64,000 bases of DNA from Streptacidiphilus pinicola (GTDB taxonomy: Bacteria; Actinomycetota; Actinomycetes; Streptomycetales; Streptomycetaceae): contig NZ_QKYN01000040.1 of NCBI RefSeq assembly GCF_003258295.1, positions 86,113-150,112 on the forward strand, read 5' to 3'. The translations under genes were made by a program, and so were the position numbers. The notes beneath the pieces were generated by a model. The model made no database searches. It was not told the origin of the DNA and worked only from the letters and a program-made list of their open reading frames with translations. Below, one piece after another: positions 41,969 through 50,754 of the stretch. How positions within the stretch are numbered: position 1 is the stretch's first letter; each line of letters begins with the position of its first letter.

Positions 41969-42427
41969 CCCGCGGGCAAGGAGCCGCTCGCAAATCCTGA
42001 GCGCGAAGGCGCTGTACAGGGCGAGCAGGATCAGCACGCCTCCGGTCACCACATCGGTGACCGCGGCGTCACCGGCCTCGGCACTGGTGGTGTATCCCAC
42101 AACGAACGGAGCGGCGATGAGCCACGCGCCCGCCAGCGCGACAATCCCGTCGCTCACCCGGGAGGGGTCACGGAGCAGGCGCGCCAAGCCGTTGAGGAAG
42201 ACCACGATCCCCACCATGATCTCGTTCAGGTGGGCATCCTGGACCAGCGCGGTCTGCGGGTAGTCAAGCACCCAGATCGTGACGAACAACCAGACCGCGA
42301 TGGCCAGCAACAGATAGCCGACGGCCTGCCGCTGGTCCGCCCACCACAGCGGCCGAGGTGGGGTGATCGACCTGGGTGGTCCATAGGCGACGCGGACAGA
42401 CGACGACGGTGATGTCACAAGCGCCAT
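41951..42427 (-). CDS. SPW-repeat-like four-helix membrane protein
   Basis: 158 residues from ATG 42427 with GGAGGGA 5 nt before it. Four hydrophobic helices: AVGYLLLAIAVWLFVTIWVL, IMVGIVVFLNGLARLL, DGIVALAGAWLIAAPFVVGY, VTGGVLILLALYSAFAL. The third matches the SPW-repeat pattern (a W-containing helix pair common in actinobacteria), function unknown. It converges on and overlaps the ctaD-linked gene, and is divergent from cydA. Confidence 0.78.
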   Translation of the reverse strand: MALVTSPSSSVRVAYGPPRSITPPRPLWWADQRQAVGYLLLAIAVWLFVTIWVLDYPQTALVQDAHLNEIMVGIVVFLNGLARLLRDPSRVSDGIVALAGAWLIAAPFVVGYTTSAEAGDAAVTDVVTGGVLILLALYSAFALRICERLLARGSRTKQ

Positions 42428-42624
42428 GGCAATCCCTCCGTCTTGCTGATCGTCGGGCCGTCCGCGGCAGCGTCTCCGACCTGCCACGGAGCAATCCCTT
42501 GGATTATCGCTCCGCACGGATCACCACGCCCGGCGAGCGAGGTGCCGGGTGCGGGCGAGGATGCTCCTCAGCCACGGCGCTGCGCTGTTCGGCCGACGCC
42601 CAATGGACGTAACAGCGCCGCTGC

Positions 42625-42639
42625 CACGCGTGACGCGTG
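42625..42639. promoter_or_regulatory. Palindrome CACGCG-TGA-CGCGTG upstream of cydA
   Basis: Perfect 6-bp arms around three bases, 80 bp before the cydA ATG. It does not match the Rex consensus (TTGTGAA...TTCACAA), which I looked for here without success. The rest of the 290-bp region between 42428 and 42718 shows only a weak TTCGGC/TAACAG promoter-like pair. Confidence 0.4.
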
Positions 42640-42718
42640 CCGAGTCTGTGCATGACTGAAGGCCGAGACGACGCGGGCTGGTCCGAAGCGAGTTCCACAA
42701 CAGGCCCAAGGAGCTGGG

Positions 42719-44101
42719 ATGAGTCAACTCGACCTCGCCAGACTGCAGTTCGCCATGACGTCGATCTACCACTTCCTGTTCGTCCCGGTCACCATCGGGC
42801 TGGCCTTCCTGACCGCCCTGCTCCAGACCGGCTGGCACCGGACGGGCCGGTCCGAGCTCCTGCAACTGACCAGGTTCTTCGGCACTCTGCTGGTGATCAA
42901 CATCGCAGTCGGCGTGGTGACGGGTCTGGTCCAGGAGTTCCAGTTCGGCATGGACTGGTCGCAGTACTCACGCACGGTCGGGGACGTGTTCGGTGCGCCC
43001 CTGGCGATGGAGGGGCTGGCTGCCTTCTTCCTGGAGTCCACCTTCCTCGGCCTGTGGCTGTTCGGCTGGGACCGACTCCCCAAGCGCGTGCACCTGGCGA
43101 CCATCTGGCTGGTTGCGGTGGGAGGGGCCCTGTCGGCGGCCTTCATCATGGCGGCGAACTCGTGGATGCAGCACCCGGTCGGCTACACGATCAACTCCTC
43201 GACCGGCCGCCCCCAGCTCAACGACGTGTGGAAGCTCTTCACCAACCCCGTGTTCCTTCGCGGCTACCTGCACGCGATCCTGGCATCCGTGGTGACCGGG
43301 TCGGTGGTCATGCTGGCCGTCTCGCTGTGGCAGCTCCGCAAAGGGACGTCACCGCGCACCTTCCAGTCCTCCGCGCGCCTTTCCCTGATCGTCCTCGTTC
43401 CCGTGATCCTGGTGGCGATGCTGGTCGGCAGTGAGCTGGGCGTGACCGAGGGAAAGTACCAGCCGATGAAGATCGCGGGCGCCGAGGCCCAGTGGACGAC
43501 CTGCCAGCCCTGCTCCTTCTCGCTCTTCCAGGTCGGCGGGGGCAAGAACGACCACACCCCGACGAAGATCATCGAGGTGCCGCACCTGCTCTCGCTGCTG
43601 GCCACCAATCACTGGAACGGGAAGGTCCTGGGCCTCGACACCGTCCAGAGCCAGTACCAGGCGCAATACGGCCCCGGAAACTACGTCCCGAACATCTTCA
43701 TCCAGTACTGGTCGATGCGTGTCATGGCCTACCTCGCCGTCGTGGTTCTGCTGGTCGGCCTGTGGGGCTTGTGGCTGCTGTGGCGCAGACGGCTCGGCGC
43801 CGCGCGATGGTTCCAGCGGATCGCCGTGTGGGCCGTCGTCCTGCCCTTCCTGATGAACACCGCGGGCTGGTTGCTGACCGAGAGCGGTCGGCAGCCGTGG
43901 ATCGTGCAGGGCATCCAGCTCACCAAGAACGGCGTCTCGCCATCAGTGACCACGGCGACGGTCGCCACCAGCCTGCTGGTGTTCCTGCTCCTCTACGCCG
44001 CTCTGGCCGTCGTCGAGGCGGTACTGATGATCCGCTTCGCCCGGAAGGACCTGGCACCGGCGCCCAACGCGGACGAGCCCGTCCCGAGCCTTTCCTACTG
44101 A
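42719..44101 (+). CDS. cydA: Cytochrome bd ubiquinol/menaquinol oxidase subunit I
   Basis: 460 residues, AAGGAG upstream of ATG 42719. Nine helices. Haem ligands: His18 in IYHFLFVP, a His in FLRGYLHAILA and a Met in the later helices; the quinol site loop has KYQPMKIAG, short Q-loop form. GRQPW is the conserved end motif. Cytochrome bd is a high-affinity, non-pumping quinol oxidase used at low oxygen or under nitrosative and oxidative stress. cydB follows by 26 bp. Confidence 0.96.
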   Translation: MSQLDLARLQFAMTSIYHFLFVPVTIGLAFLTALLQTGWHRTGRSELLQLTRFFGTLLVINIAVGVVTGLVQEFQFGMDWSQYSRTVGDVFGAPLAMEGLAAFFLESTFLGLWLFGWDRLPKRVHLATIWLVAVGGALSAAFIMAANSWMQHPVGYTINSSTGRPQLNDVWKLFTNPVFLRGYLHAILASVVTGSVVMLAVSLWQLRKGTSPRTFQSSARLSLIVLVPVILVAMLVGSELGVTEGKYQPMKIAGAEAQWTTCQPCSFSLFQVGGGKNDHTPTKIIEVPHLLSLLATNHWNGKVLGLDTVQSQYQAQYGPGNYVPNIFIQYWSMRVMAYLAVVVLLVGLWGLWLLWRRRLGAARWFQRIAVWAVVLPFLMNTAGWLLTESGRQPWIVQGIQLTKNGVSPSVTTATVATSLLVFLLLYAALAVVEAVLMIRFARKDLAPAPNADEPVPSLSY

Positions 44102-44127
44102 CGGCCCACCCACCACAGAGGTCTCCC

Positions 44128-45141
44128 ATGGCGCTGGCCACCTTCTGGTTCATCCTCACCGCCGTCCTGTGGGCCGGTTTCTTCATCCTGGAGGGGTTCG
44201 ACCTGGGCGTGGGGATGCTGCACACCGTCGTGGCGCGGGACGAGGCAGGGCGGCGGGCCACCATCAACACCATCGGACCCCTGTGGGACGGCAACGAGGT
44301 CTGGCTCATCGTCGCGGCGGCAGCGATGTTCGCGGCGTTCCCCGCCTGGTACGCGACCATGTTCTCCGGCTTCTATCCGGTGATGATCCTGCTGCTGGTC
44401 GGGCTCATCCTGCGCGGGGTGTCCTTCGAGTTCCGCGGCAAAGTGGACAGCGTGCGCTGGCGCCGCGTCTGGGACACCACCCTCACCTGCGGAAGTCTGC
44501 TGGTCCCGCTGCTCATCGGTATCGCGCTGGGGGGCCTGCTGCACGGCGTGCCGATCGATCAGAACCAGGAGTTCACCGGCAACGTCGGAGACCTCTTCTC
44601 CGGGTACTCGGTGTTCGCCGGCATCACGCTCGTCCTGCTGTGTCTCCTGCACGGCGCGGCCTTCATCGCGCTCAAGACGACCGGCGCGGTACGGGCACGC
44701 GCGTCCAGGCTGGCTCGGTCGATCGCACCGGTCACCGCCCTGGCCGTGCTCGCTTTCCTGCCCTGGACGCATGCGACCGCGGGCGACGGAGTGCTGCCGA
44801 GCATTCTCCAGTTCGTCGCCGTCATCGCCGTTCTCGCCGCGGCCTGGCTGGTCAACTCGCGGCACGAGGGGTGGGCCTTCGTGGCCACCACGGTCACGAT
44901 CGCGACGACCATCCTGTCGATGTTCGTCGACCTCTACCCTCGGCTGATGGTGTCGAGCACCAACTCCGCCTACGACCTGACCGTGCACAACAGTGCGTCG
45001 GGGAACTACGCGCTGAAGGTGATGACCGTCGTCGCGATCGTCTTCTTCCCCCTGGTGCTTCTCTACCAGGGCTGGACCTACCACGTCTTCCGGCTGCGCA
45101 TCTCGGCCGACCATTTCGCCCCGTCCGCGGAGACGGAGTGA
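44128..45141 (+). CDS. cydB: Cytochrome bd oxidase subunit II
   Basis: 337 residues; AGAGG before ATG 44128. Eight to nine helices with the family start FWFILTAVLWAGFFILEGFDLGVG, and GNEVWLI, FRGKVD and SSTNSAYDLT motifs. It pairs with CydA. The assembly exporter genes cydC and cydD, which often follow in actinomycetes, are not here; instead a ClC channel overlaps the stop by 4 nt. Confidence 0.95.
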   Translation: MALATFWFILTAVLWAGFFILEGFDLGVGMLHTVVARDEAGRRATINTIGPLWDGNEVWLIVAAAAMFAAFPAWYATMFSGFYPVMILLLVGLILRGVSFEFRGKVDSVRWRRVWDTTLTCGSLLVPLLIGIALGGLLHGVPIDQNQEFTGNVGDLFSGYSVFAGITLVLLCLLHGAAFIALKTTGAVRARASRLARSIAPVTALAVLAFLPWTHATAGDGVLPSILQFVAVIAVLAAAWLVNSRHEGWAFVATTVTIATTILSMFVDLYPRLMVSSTNSAYDLTVHNSASGNYALKVMTVVAIVFFPLVLLYQGWTYHVFRLRISADHFAPSAETE

Positions 45142-46592
45142 GTACCGGGAACCGTCCGGCCGAGCCCGAGGGGAATCCCCCGGCGGCCGCCACGGACCCG
45201 CTCAGGCTCGCCCGCAGCCGCGGGTACCTGATGCTGCTCCTGATCTCCGCTGTCCTCGGTGTCCCGATCTCCGCCGCGGCATTCGGTTTCCTCGCGCTGG
45301 TCAACGAACTCCAGTCGCTGACCTACACGGACCTGCCCAAGGCCCTGGGGTTCCATGGCACGCCGAACTGGTGGCCGGTGCCGCTGCTCGCCGTGGCCGG
45401 GCTGCTCGTGGGCCCGATCATCCGGTACCTTCCGGGCCAGGGCGGACACGAACCGGCCCGGGGCTTCGTGGCATCGGGTCCGACCCCGACCGCCGACCTC
45501 CCCGGTGTCGCGCTCGCCGCCGTGGTCTCACTGAGTCTCGGTGCCGTCATCGGGCCCGAGGCCCCGCTCATCGCCCTGGGCAGCGGCCTGGCCGTGGCCG
45601 CACTGCGGCTGACGCGGAAGCCGTTCCCGAAGCAGGCGAGAGCCCTCGTCGGGTCCTCCGGGAGCTTCGCCGCGATCAGTACCCTGCTCGGCTCGCCCCT
45701 GCTCGGGGCGTTCCTGTTGATGGAGATGTCCGGCCTCGGCGGACCGCTGCTCGGCGTCGTGCTCGTGCCCGGCCTGCTCGCCTCCGGCATCGGTGCCCTC
45801 ATCTTCACCGGCCTGGGTTCGTGGACCGGCCTGGGCACCTACTCGCTGATCCTGCCGGACGTCCCCCACGCGGCCCGACCGGATGTCGCCGAGTTCGGCT
45901 GGGCGCTGGTGATCGGAGTGGCGGCGGCCCTCCTGGGCAGCGGGATCCGGTGGCTGGCGCTCCACCTGCTGAAACTGGTCGAGCCGCGCCGGCTGCCGGC
46001 CACCGTGGTCGCCGGCGTCGTCGTCGGTGTGATCGCCCTCGTCTACGCGGAGTGGACCGGGCACGCGGCGTCGGGCGTCCTGTACTCGGGGCAGAGCGGG
46101 CTCGGCCCCCTCCTCGAGAACAGCGCGCAGTATTCGGCGGGTGCCCTCGTGGTACTCGTCGGCTGTAAGGCGGTCGCGTACTGCGTGTCCATGTCCGCCT
46201 TTCGCGGCGGTCCGGTGTTCCCCTCCATGTTCGTCGGCGCGGCCGGCGGCATCCTGCTCTCGCACCTGCCCGGGCTCGGTGAGACCGCCGGGCTCGCGAT
46301 GGGCGTGGGCGCTATGTCCGCCGCGATGCTCAGGTTCCCGATGGTCTCCGTGCTGCTGGCCACCCTGCTTCTGGGGACGGAGGGGCTCACCGTGATGCCA
46401 CTGGTGATCGTGGCCGTCGTGGTCTCCTACGTGCTCACGCTCAGGCTGACCCCGCCATCGACGCCGGAAGCCGCCACCGCGCCTGAGACGTCCCCGTCGA
46501 CGGGCGGGGAGCCGGCCGGCGGCGAGCCGGTCGGGGAGAGGGCGGCGCGGCACCAGGCCGGTCGTGACGACTCGCGAGGAGGCCGCGTGTGA
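45138..46592 (+). CDS. ClC family chloride channel or H+/Cl- antiporter
   Basis: 484 residues from GTG 45138, overlapping the cydB stop. About ten to twelve helices in two inverted halves; selectivity motifs GAVIGPEAP (the Glu is the expected gating residue) and GGPVFPSMF. The motif GxEGP is altered to GPEAP. The C-terminal 50 residues are a disordered polar tail without CBS domains. ClC antiporters support acid resistance and charge balance, which fits co-transcription with the electrogenic-oxidase genes (inference). Confidence 0.9.
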   Translation: MSTGNRPAEPEGNPPAAATDPLRLARSRGYLMLLLISAVLGVPISAAAFGFLALVNELQSLTYTDLPKALGFHGTPNWWPVPLLAVAGLLVGPIIRYLPGQGGHEPARGFVASGPTPTADLPGVALAAVVSLSLGAVIGPEAPLIALGSGLAVAALRLTRKPFPKQARALVGSSGSFAAISTLLGSPLLGAFLLMEMSGLGGPLLGVVLVPGLLASGIGALIFTGLGSWTGLGTYSLILPDVPHAARPDVAEFGWALVIGVAAALLGSGIRWLALHLLKLVEPRRLPATVVAGVVVGVIALVYAEWTGHAASGVLYSGQSGLGPLLENSAQYSAGALVVLVGCKAVAYCVSMSAFRGGPVFPSMFVGAAGGILLSHLPGLGETAGLAMGVGAMSAAMLRFPMVSVLLATLLLGTEGLTVMPLVIVAVVVSYVLTLRLTPPSTPEAATAPETSPSTGGEPAGGEPVGERAARHQAGRDDSRGGRV

Positions 46593-47527
46593 CCGAGTAC
46601 CTGACCGGACGTCAGCACCAGCTCCGGTCCGGCGATCAGACAGCTGTCGTGGTGGAACTGGGCGGCGCGCTCCGCGACTACCGCGTGGGCGGCCGGCCCG
46701 TCATCGCCGGATTCGGCGCCGACGAGACGATCGAGGGAGGGCGCGGTCAGCTGCTGGCCCCATGGCCGAACCGCGTCCGTGGAGGCGCCTACCGGTGGGA
46801 CGGGGAACAGCTTCAGTTGCCGCTGAGCGAGACCGAGCACGGCAACGCCATTCACGGGCTGATGCGCTGGGTCTCCTGGGAGATGCTGGAGGCGGCCGAG
46901 GACCGCGTCGTGCTGGGCGCAACCCTCTGGCCTCAGCCGGGATACCCGTTCCTGCTCGAGCTCGCCGCCGCCTACGCACTGACCGCCGACGGCCTCGACG
47001 TCGAGATCACCACGCGCAACGCGGGCTCGCGTGCCGCGCCCTACGGCGTCGGCCAGCACCCGTACCTCACGGTCGGGACCGAGCTGGTCGACGACGTCCT
47101 GCTCACCGTTCCCGCCGGTCGTTGGCTCCGCACGGACGAACGGGGCATTCCCTCTGCGACGGAGTCGGTGGAGGGCTCGCCCTACGACTTCCGCACCGCG
47201 CAGCGCATCGCCGACCGGCATCTCGACACCGCCTTCAGCGGCCTGGAGCCGGACGCGACGGGCTGGTCGGTGGTCCGCCTGGCCCATCCGGCCGGTCTGC
47301 GCGGTGTGGACGTCCGAATCGGGGAGGGAGCGGGCTTCGTACAGGTCTACAGCGGCGACACGCTTGCCGAACCTGCCCGGCGACAAGCGCTCGCCGTGGA
47401 ACCGATGACCTGCCCTGCGAACGCCTTCCAGAGCGGCGACGCCCTGGTGACCCTGCGGAGCGGCGATCAGCACACCCTGCGCTGGGGGCTGAGTCCCTGG
47501 GGCACCTGGGCGTCGGAGACCTCCTGA
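46589..47527 (+). CDS. Aldose 1-epimerase family protein
   Basis: 312 residues; GTG 46589 overlaps the clc stop, with GAGGAGG upstream. Active-site pattern: Arg in PNRVRGGAYRW, His in NAIHGLMRW, His in YGVGQHPYL and Glu in AVEPMTCPANAF. It interconverts alpha and beta anomers of hexoses. The link to cydAB-clc looks like operon hitch-hiking; no other sugar gene is adjacent. Confidence 0.9.
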   Translation: MTEYLTGRQHQLRSGDQTAVVVELGGALRDYRVGGRPVIAGFGADETIEGGRGQLLAPWPNRVRGGAYRWDGEQLQLPLSETEHGNAIHGLMRWVSWEMLEAAEDRVVLGATLWPQPGYPFLLELAAAYALTADGLDVEITTRNAGSRAAPYGVGQHPYLTVGTELVDDVLLTVPAGRWLRTDERGIPSATESVEGSPYDFRTAQRIADRHLDTAFSGLEPDATGWSVVRLAHPAGLRGVDVRIGEGAGFVQVYSGDTLAEPARRQALAVEPMTCPANAFQSGDALVTLRSGDQHTLRWGLSPWGTWASETS

Positions 47528-47555
47528 GCGGGGCCCGTCGTCATCGCAGCCTCGT

Positions 47556-47810
47556 TCAGCCGGCCTCCCGCATCAGCCGCGCGACGTCCAGGGGGTCCTC
47601 GCCCAGAGCCACCAGGCGCTCGGCGAGGCGGCGGATCTGGGCGTCCTTCTCGGTCTCCGCGGCCGCGATGTTGGCAAGGGTCTCGTGGGAGCCGTGGTCC
47701 GCACCGCTGTCGAAGACGCGGAGGACGAAGTCCGAGGCGGCCGCGCGGTCGAGATCCTTGGTGAGGGCCAGCAGTTCGTCGGTGTAGGTGACAGCCGGAT
47801 GCTCTTCCAT
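47556..47810 (-). CDS. Small helical hypothetical protein, 84 residues
   Basis: ATG 47810 with no strong ribosome site; frame extends upstream without support. The product is fully helical and acidic (YTDELLALTKDLDRAAASDF, LANIAAAETEKDAQIRRLAE, RLVALGEDPLDVARLMREAG). No known domain. It converges with galM and is divergent from the SDR. Confidence 0.55.
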   Translation of the reverse strand: MEEHPAVTYTDELLALTKDLDRAAASDFVLRVFDSGADHGSHETLANIAAAETEKDAQIRRLAERLVALGEDPLDVARLMREAG

Positions 47811-48019
47811 GGTGCCATTCGAACCCTCGACGCCCTCGGCCGCATGCGCGGGCCCTGCTCGGATGCCATGCCGGCTACGCCATCGGACGGACGACGGATA
47901 CCTCCGACGGCCGAACGCAGCATGCGCCTGCGTGCGGTCGGCCGGTCCGGGTGGTTGTGTCGCGATGGCAGGTTCGGCCCGTCCAGGCGATCGGGCACCC
48001 CCAACGACGGGAGACGGCA

Positions 48020-48859
48020 GTGACCACACCGGCGGACAGCGGAGGGCGGCCGGCGGCGCTGCCGCTTCTCAGGGGGCAGAAGGCCCTGGTGACCGGGGCC
48101 AACTCCGGCATCGGCCTGGCGACAGCGATCGCGCTGGGGCGCGCGGGGGCGGATGTGGTCGTCAACTACGTCTTCGGCCGGGAGGCGGCCGAGGACGTGG
48201 TGAGCAAGATCCAGAGCTTCGGTGTGCGGGCGTTCGCACACGAGGCGGACGTGTCCGACGAGGGCCAGATCGTCGGGATGTTCGCGCGCATGATGGAGGA
48301 GTTCGGCACCATCGACGTGCTGGTGGCCAACGCCGGCCTGCAACGGGACGCCGCCCTGACGGACATGACCGTCGAACAGTGGCACAAGGTCATCGACGTG
48401 AACCTCACCGGCCAGTTCCTGTGCGCCAGGGAGGCCGCGAAGGAGTTCCTGCGCCGAGGCGTCGTCCCGGAGGTGTCCCGCTCCGCGGGGAAGATCGTCT
48501 GCATGAGCTCGGTGCACCAGATCATCCCCTGGTCCGGCCACGTGAACTACGCCGCCTCCAAGGGCGGCGTCCTGATGCTGATGCAGACCCTGGCACAGGA
48601 GCTCGGGCCGCACGGGATCCGGGTCAACGCCGTCGCGCCGGGCGCCATCCGCACCCCCATCAACCGCAGCGCCTGGGACACGCCCGAAGCCGAGCAGGAA
48701 CTCCTCAAGCTGATCCCCTACCGCCGGGTCGGCGACCCGGAGGATATCGCCGACGCCGTGACTGTGCTCGCGTCCGATCTGATGGACTACGTCGTCGGCG
48801 CGACGCTCTACGTCGACGGCGGGATGACCCTCTTCCCCGGTTTCGCCACCGGCGGCTGA
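48020..48859 (+). CDS. SDR family oxidoreductase, glucose 1-dehydrogenase-like
   Basis: 279 residues from GTG 48020 with GGGAGACG upstream. Cofactor site TGANSGIG at about 24-31, NAG in VANAGLQRD, catalytic Ser in CMSSVHQIIPW, YxxxK as YAASK, and GGM near the end. It closely follows the glucose 1-dehydrogenase/FabG-like subgroup, which oxidises sugars or reduces ketones with NAD(P). Not in an operon with its neighbours as far as spacing shows (87 bp to the next gene). Confidence 0.9.
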   Translation: MTTPADSGGRPAALPLLRGQKALVTGANSGIGLATAIALGRAGADVVVNYVFGREAAEDVVSKIQSFGVRAFAHEADVSDEGQIVGMFARMMEEFGTIDVLVANAGLQRDAALTDMTVEQWHKVIDVNLTGQFLCAREAAKEFLRRGVVPEVSRSAGKIVCMSSVHQIIPWSGHVNYAASKGGVLMLMQTLAQELGPHGIRVNAVAPGAIRTPINRSAWDTPEAEQELLKLIPYRRVGDPEDIADAVTVLASDLMDYVVGATLYVDGGMTLFPGFATGG

Positions 48860-48945
48860 CCCTCGGTGGAGGACCACGTCACCCCTTGCCGGGTGGTCAC
48901 CCCCGGCGGCGGCTTCGCCGGGCTGTTCGGCATTCGAGGTGCGCG

Positions 48946-50715
48946 TTGACGACGAGTCAGATTCTCGCGGGCCTCGGCCTGATCGTCGTGCTCGCCGTCG
49001 GTTCCCAGTTGCTGGCGAGCCGGCTGCGCATCCCCGCGCTGATCGTCCTGCTGCCGGTCGGATTCACCGCCGGCGCGCTGACCAGTGACGTCGATCCGAA
49101 CCGGTTGCTGGGCGCGGCCTTCTCCCCGATGGTGTCGCTGGCCGTGGCGGTCATCCTCTACGACGCCGGTCTCGAACTCGACCTGCACAGACTCCAGGGA
49201 CACACGCGTCGCGTCGTGGTCCGGCTGATCTGGATCGGCACACTGATCACCTGGGCGTCCGCCGCCGTTCTCGCCGCCCAGCTCCTGGGCATGCCGAAGC
49301 GATCGGCGGTGATGCTGGGAGCCATCCTCGTCGTCTCGGGACCGACCGTCGTCGGGCCGCTGCTCAACTTCGTGCGGCCGAGCGAGCGGCTCCAGCGCAT
49401 CCTGGTCTGGGAGGGGTCGCTGATCGACCCGGTCGGCGGCATCCTGGGCGCGCTCGTCTTCCACGCCGTCGTCTCCAGCACCAAGAAGGGCCTGGCCGCC
49501 CAGCTGGGGCAGTTCGCGGCCAGCGCCGCGGTCGGCCTGCTCGGGGGCGCGGTGGGAGCCGCGCTGCTGTGGACGCTCCTTCGTCGTCTGCGGCTCGGGG
49601 AGGTCCTCGGTACGACGGTGCAACTCGCCGCCGCGGTGGGCGTGGCGGCGGCCTGCGACGCGGTCCGCGACGACACCGGGCTGATCGCCGCGGTGGTGAT
49701 GGGGATGGCGCTCGCCAATCTCCCCGGCCTGGACCTGCCGGTACGGCGGACGTTCTTCGAGACCCTGGTGTCGCTGATCATCGGACTGCTGTTCATCTCC
49801 ATCTCCGCCACCGTCACCCCTGCCTCGTTGCGACACCTGATCTGGCCCACGCTCGGCCTGGTCGCCGCCCTGGTCCTGGTGGTCAGGCCGCTCATCGCGG
49901 CCCTGTCCACCGCCCGGACCGACATTCCGCGTGGAGAGCGAGCGTTCATCGGCTGGATGGCACCACGAGGCATCGTCGCCGCAGCCACCGCTTCGACCTT
50001 CTCGGCCACCCTGGTCGCCAAGGGCGTCGGCGGCGCCGACAAGATCCTCCCCGTCACCTTCCTGGTGATCGTCGCCACGGTCACGCTGTACGGCCTGACG
50101 GCCTTCCCCGTGGCCAGGCGCCTGAACGTGCTGCGACCGGCCCGCTCGCGGCCACTGCTCGTCGGCGGCGAGCCGTGGGCGGTGGATCTGGGAGTGGCGT
50201 TGCGCACGGCCGGCCTGGACGTGCTCATGTGGGCCGGGACGGAGCGCCAGCGTGAGCTGATCAGCGCGGCCGGGCTGGGACTGGCGCCCGGGGAACTGTT
50301 CGCGGCGGCCACCGGCGAGGGCGCGGAGCTGGAGGGGATCACCGGGGTCCTGCTGCTCACCGAGGAGGACGACTTCAACGCGCTGGCCGCGGTGACCCTG
50401 CGGGGAGTCGTCGACGGTCCGGTCCAGCGTCTCGGGCCCCCCACCAGCAGTCACGGTGTGATCGCCGCGTTCGCCGGTGGGGAACCACTGTTCGGGACCG
50501 GGCTCACCAGACCGGAGCTGGCCCGCAGGTACGAGGACGGCTCCCGGATCGTGACGCACCGGGTCGACGGCGGCGTTCCCGCCGGGCACGACGTGCTGTT
50601 CCTGGTGGACCCGGAAGGGCGGCTCACGCCCGTCACCCAGACCCACCGGGCTGCACCGCGGGCCGGAGAGATCGCCATCCTGCTCAGCCCCGCCTCCGCG
50701 CCCACCACCGGGTAG
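48946..50715 (+). CDS. CPA-type Na+(K+)/H+ antiporter with cytosolic C-terminal domain
   Basis: 589 residues. Start is TTG 48946 with GAGGTG 4 nt upstream; no ATG or GTG gives a complete first helix. Twelve or thirteen helices up to about residue 400, including ILYDAGLELDLH, VSGPTVVGPLL, EGSLIDPVGGILGALVF (the Asp is the likely ion-binding residue) and GWMAPRGIVAAATAS. The last 180 residues are soluble (nucleotide-binding-like, FNALAAVTLRGVVDG) and may regulate. It exchanges monovalent cations for protons. Confidence 0.9.
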   Translation: MTTSQILAGLGLIVVLAVGSQLLASRLRIPALIVLLPVGFTAGALTSDVDPNRLLGAAFSPMVSLAVAVILYDAGLELDLHRLQGHTRRVVVRLIWIGTLITWASAAVLAAQLLGMPKRSAVMLGAILVVSGPTVVGPLLNFVRPSERLQRILVWEGSLIDPVGGILGALVFHAVVSSTKKGLAAQLGQFAASAAVGLLGGAVGAALLWTLLRRLRLGEVLGTTVQLAAAVGVAAACDAVRDDTGLIAAVVMGMALANLPGLDLPVRRTFFETLVSLIIGLLFISISATVTPASLRHLIWPTLGLVAALVLVVRPLIAALSTARTDIPRGERAFIGWMAPRGIVAAATASTFSATLVAKGVGGADKILPVTFLVIVATVTLYGLTAFPVARRLNVLRPARSRPLLVGGEPWAVDLGVALRTAGLDVLMWAGTERQRELISAAGLGLAPGELFAAATGEGAELEGITGVLLLTEEDDFNALAAVTLRGVVDGPVQRLGPPTSSHGVIAAFAGGEPLFGTGLTRPELARRYEDGSRIVTHRVDGGVPAGHDVLFLVDPEGRLTPVTQTHRAAPRAGEIAILLSPASAPTTG

Positions 50716-50730
50716 GCGGTGGACGCGGAG
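50694..50730. terminator. Hairpin overlapping the antiporter stop codon
   Basis: CTCCGCGCCCACC (50694-50706) pairs with GGTGGACGCGGAG (50718-50730), 12 of 13 positions; the TAG stop lies in the loop. It lies between two convergent genes. Confidence 0.55.
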
Positions 50731-50754
50731 CCCGGAGGCAGGGTGGGTCCGTCG

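Noticed and set aside
42428..42718. Search for a Rex operator upstream of cydA
   Set aside because: No TTGTGAA-like half sites found; only an unrelated CACGCG palindrome is present.
44169..45137. Long upstream extension of the ClC frame through cydB
   Set aside because: The extension is the out-of-frame shadow of cydB; the ClC protein starts at the GTG overlapping the cydB stop.
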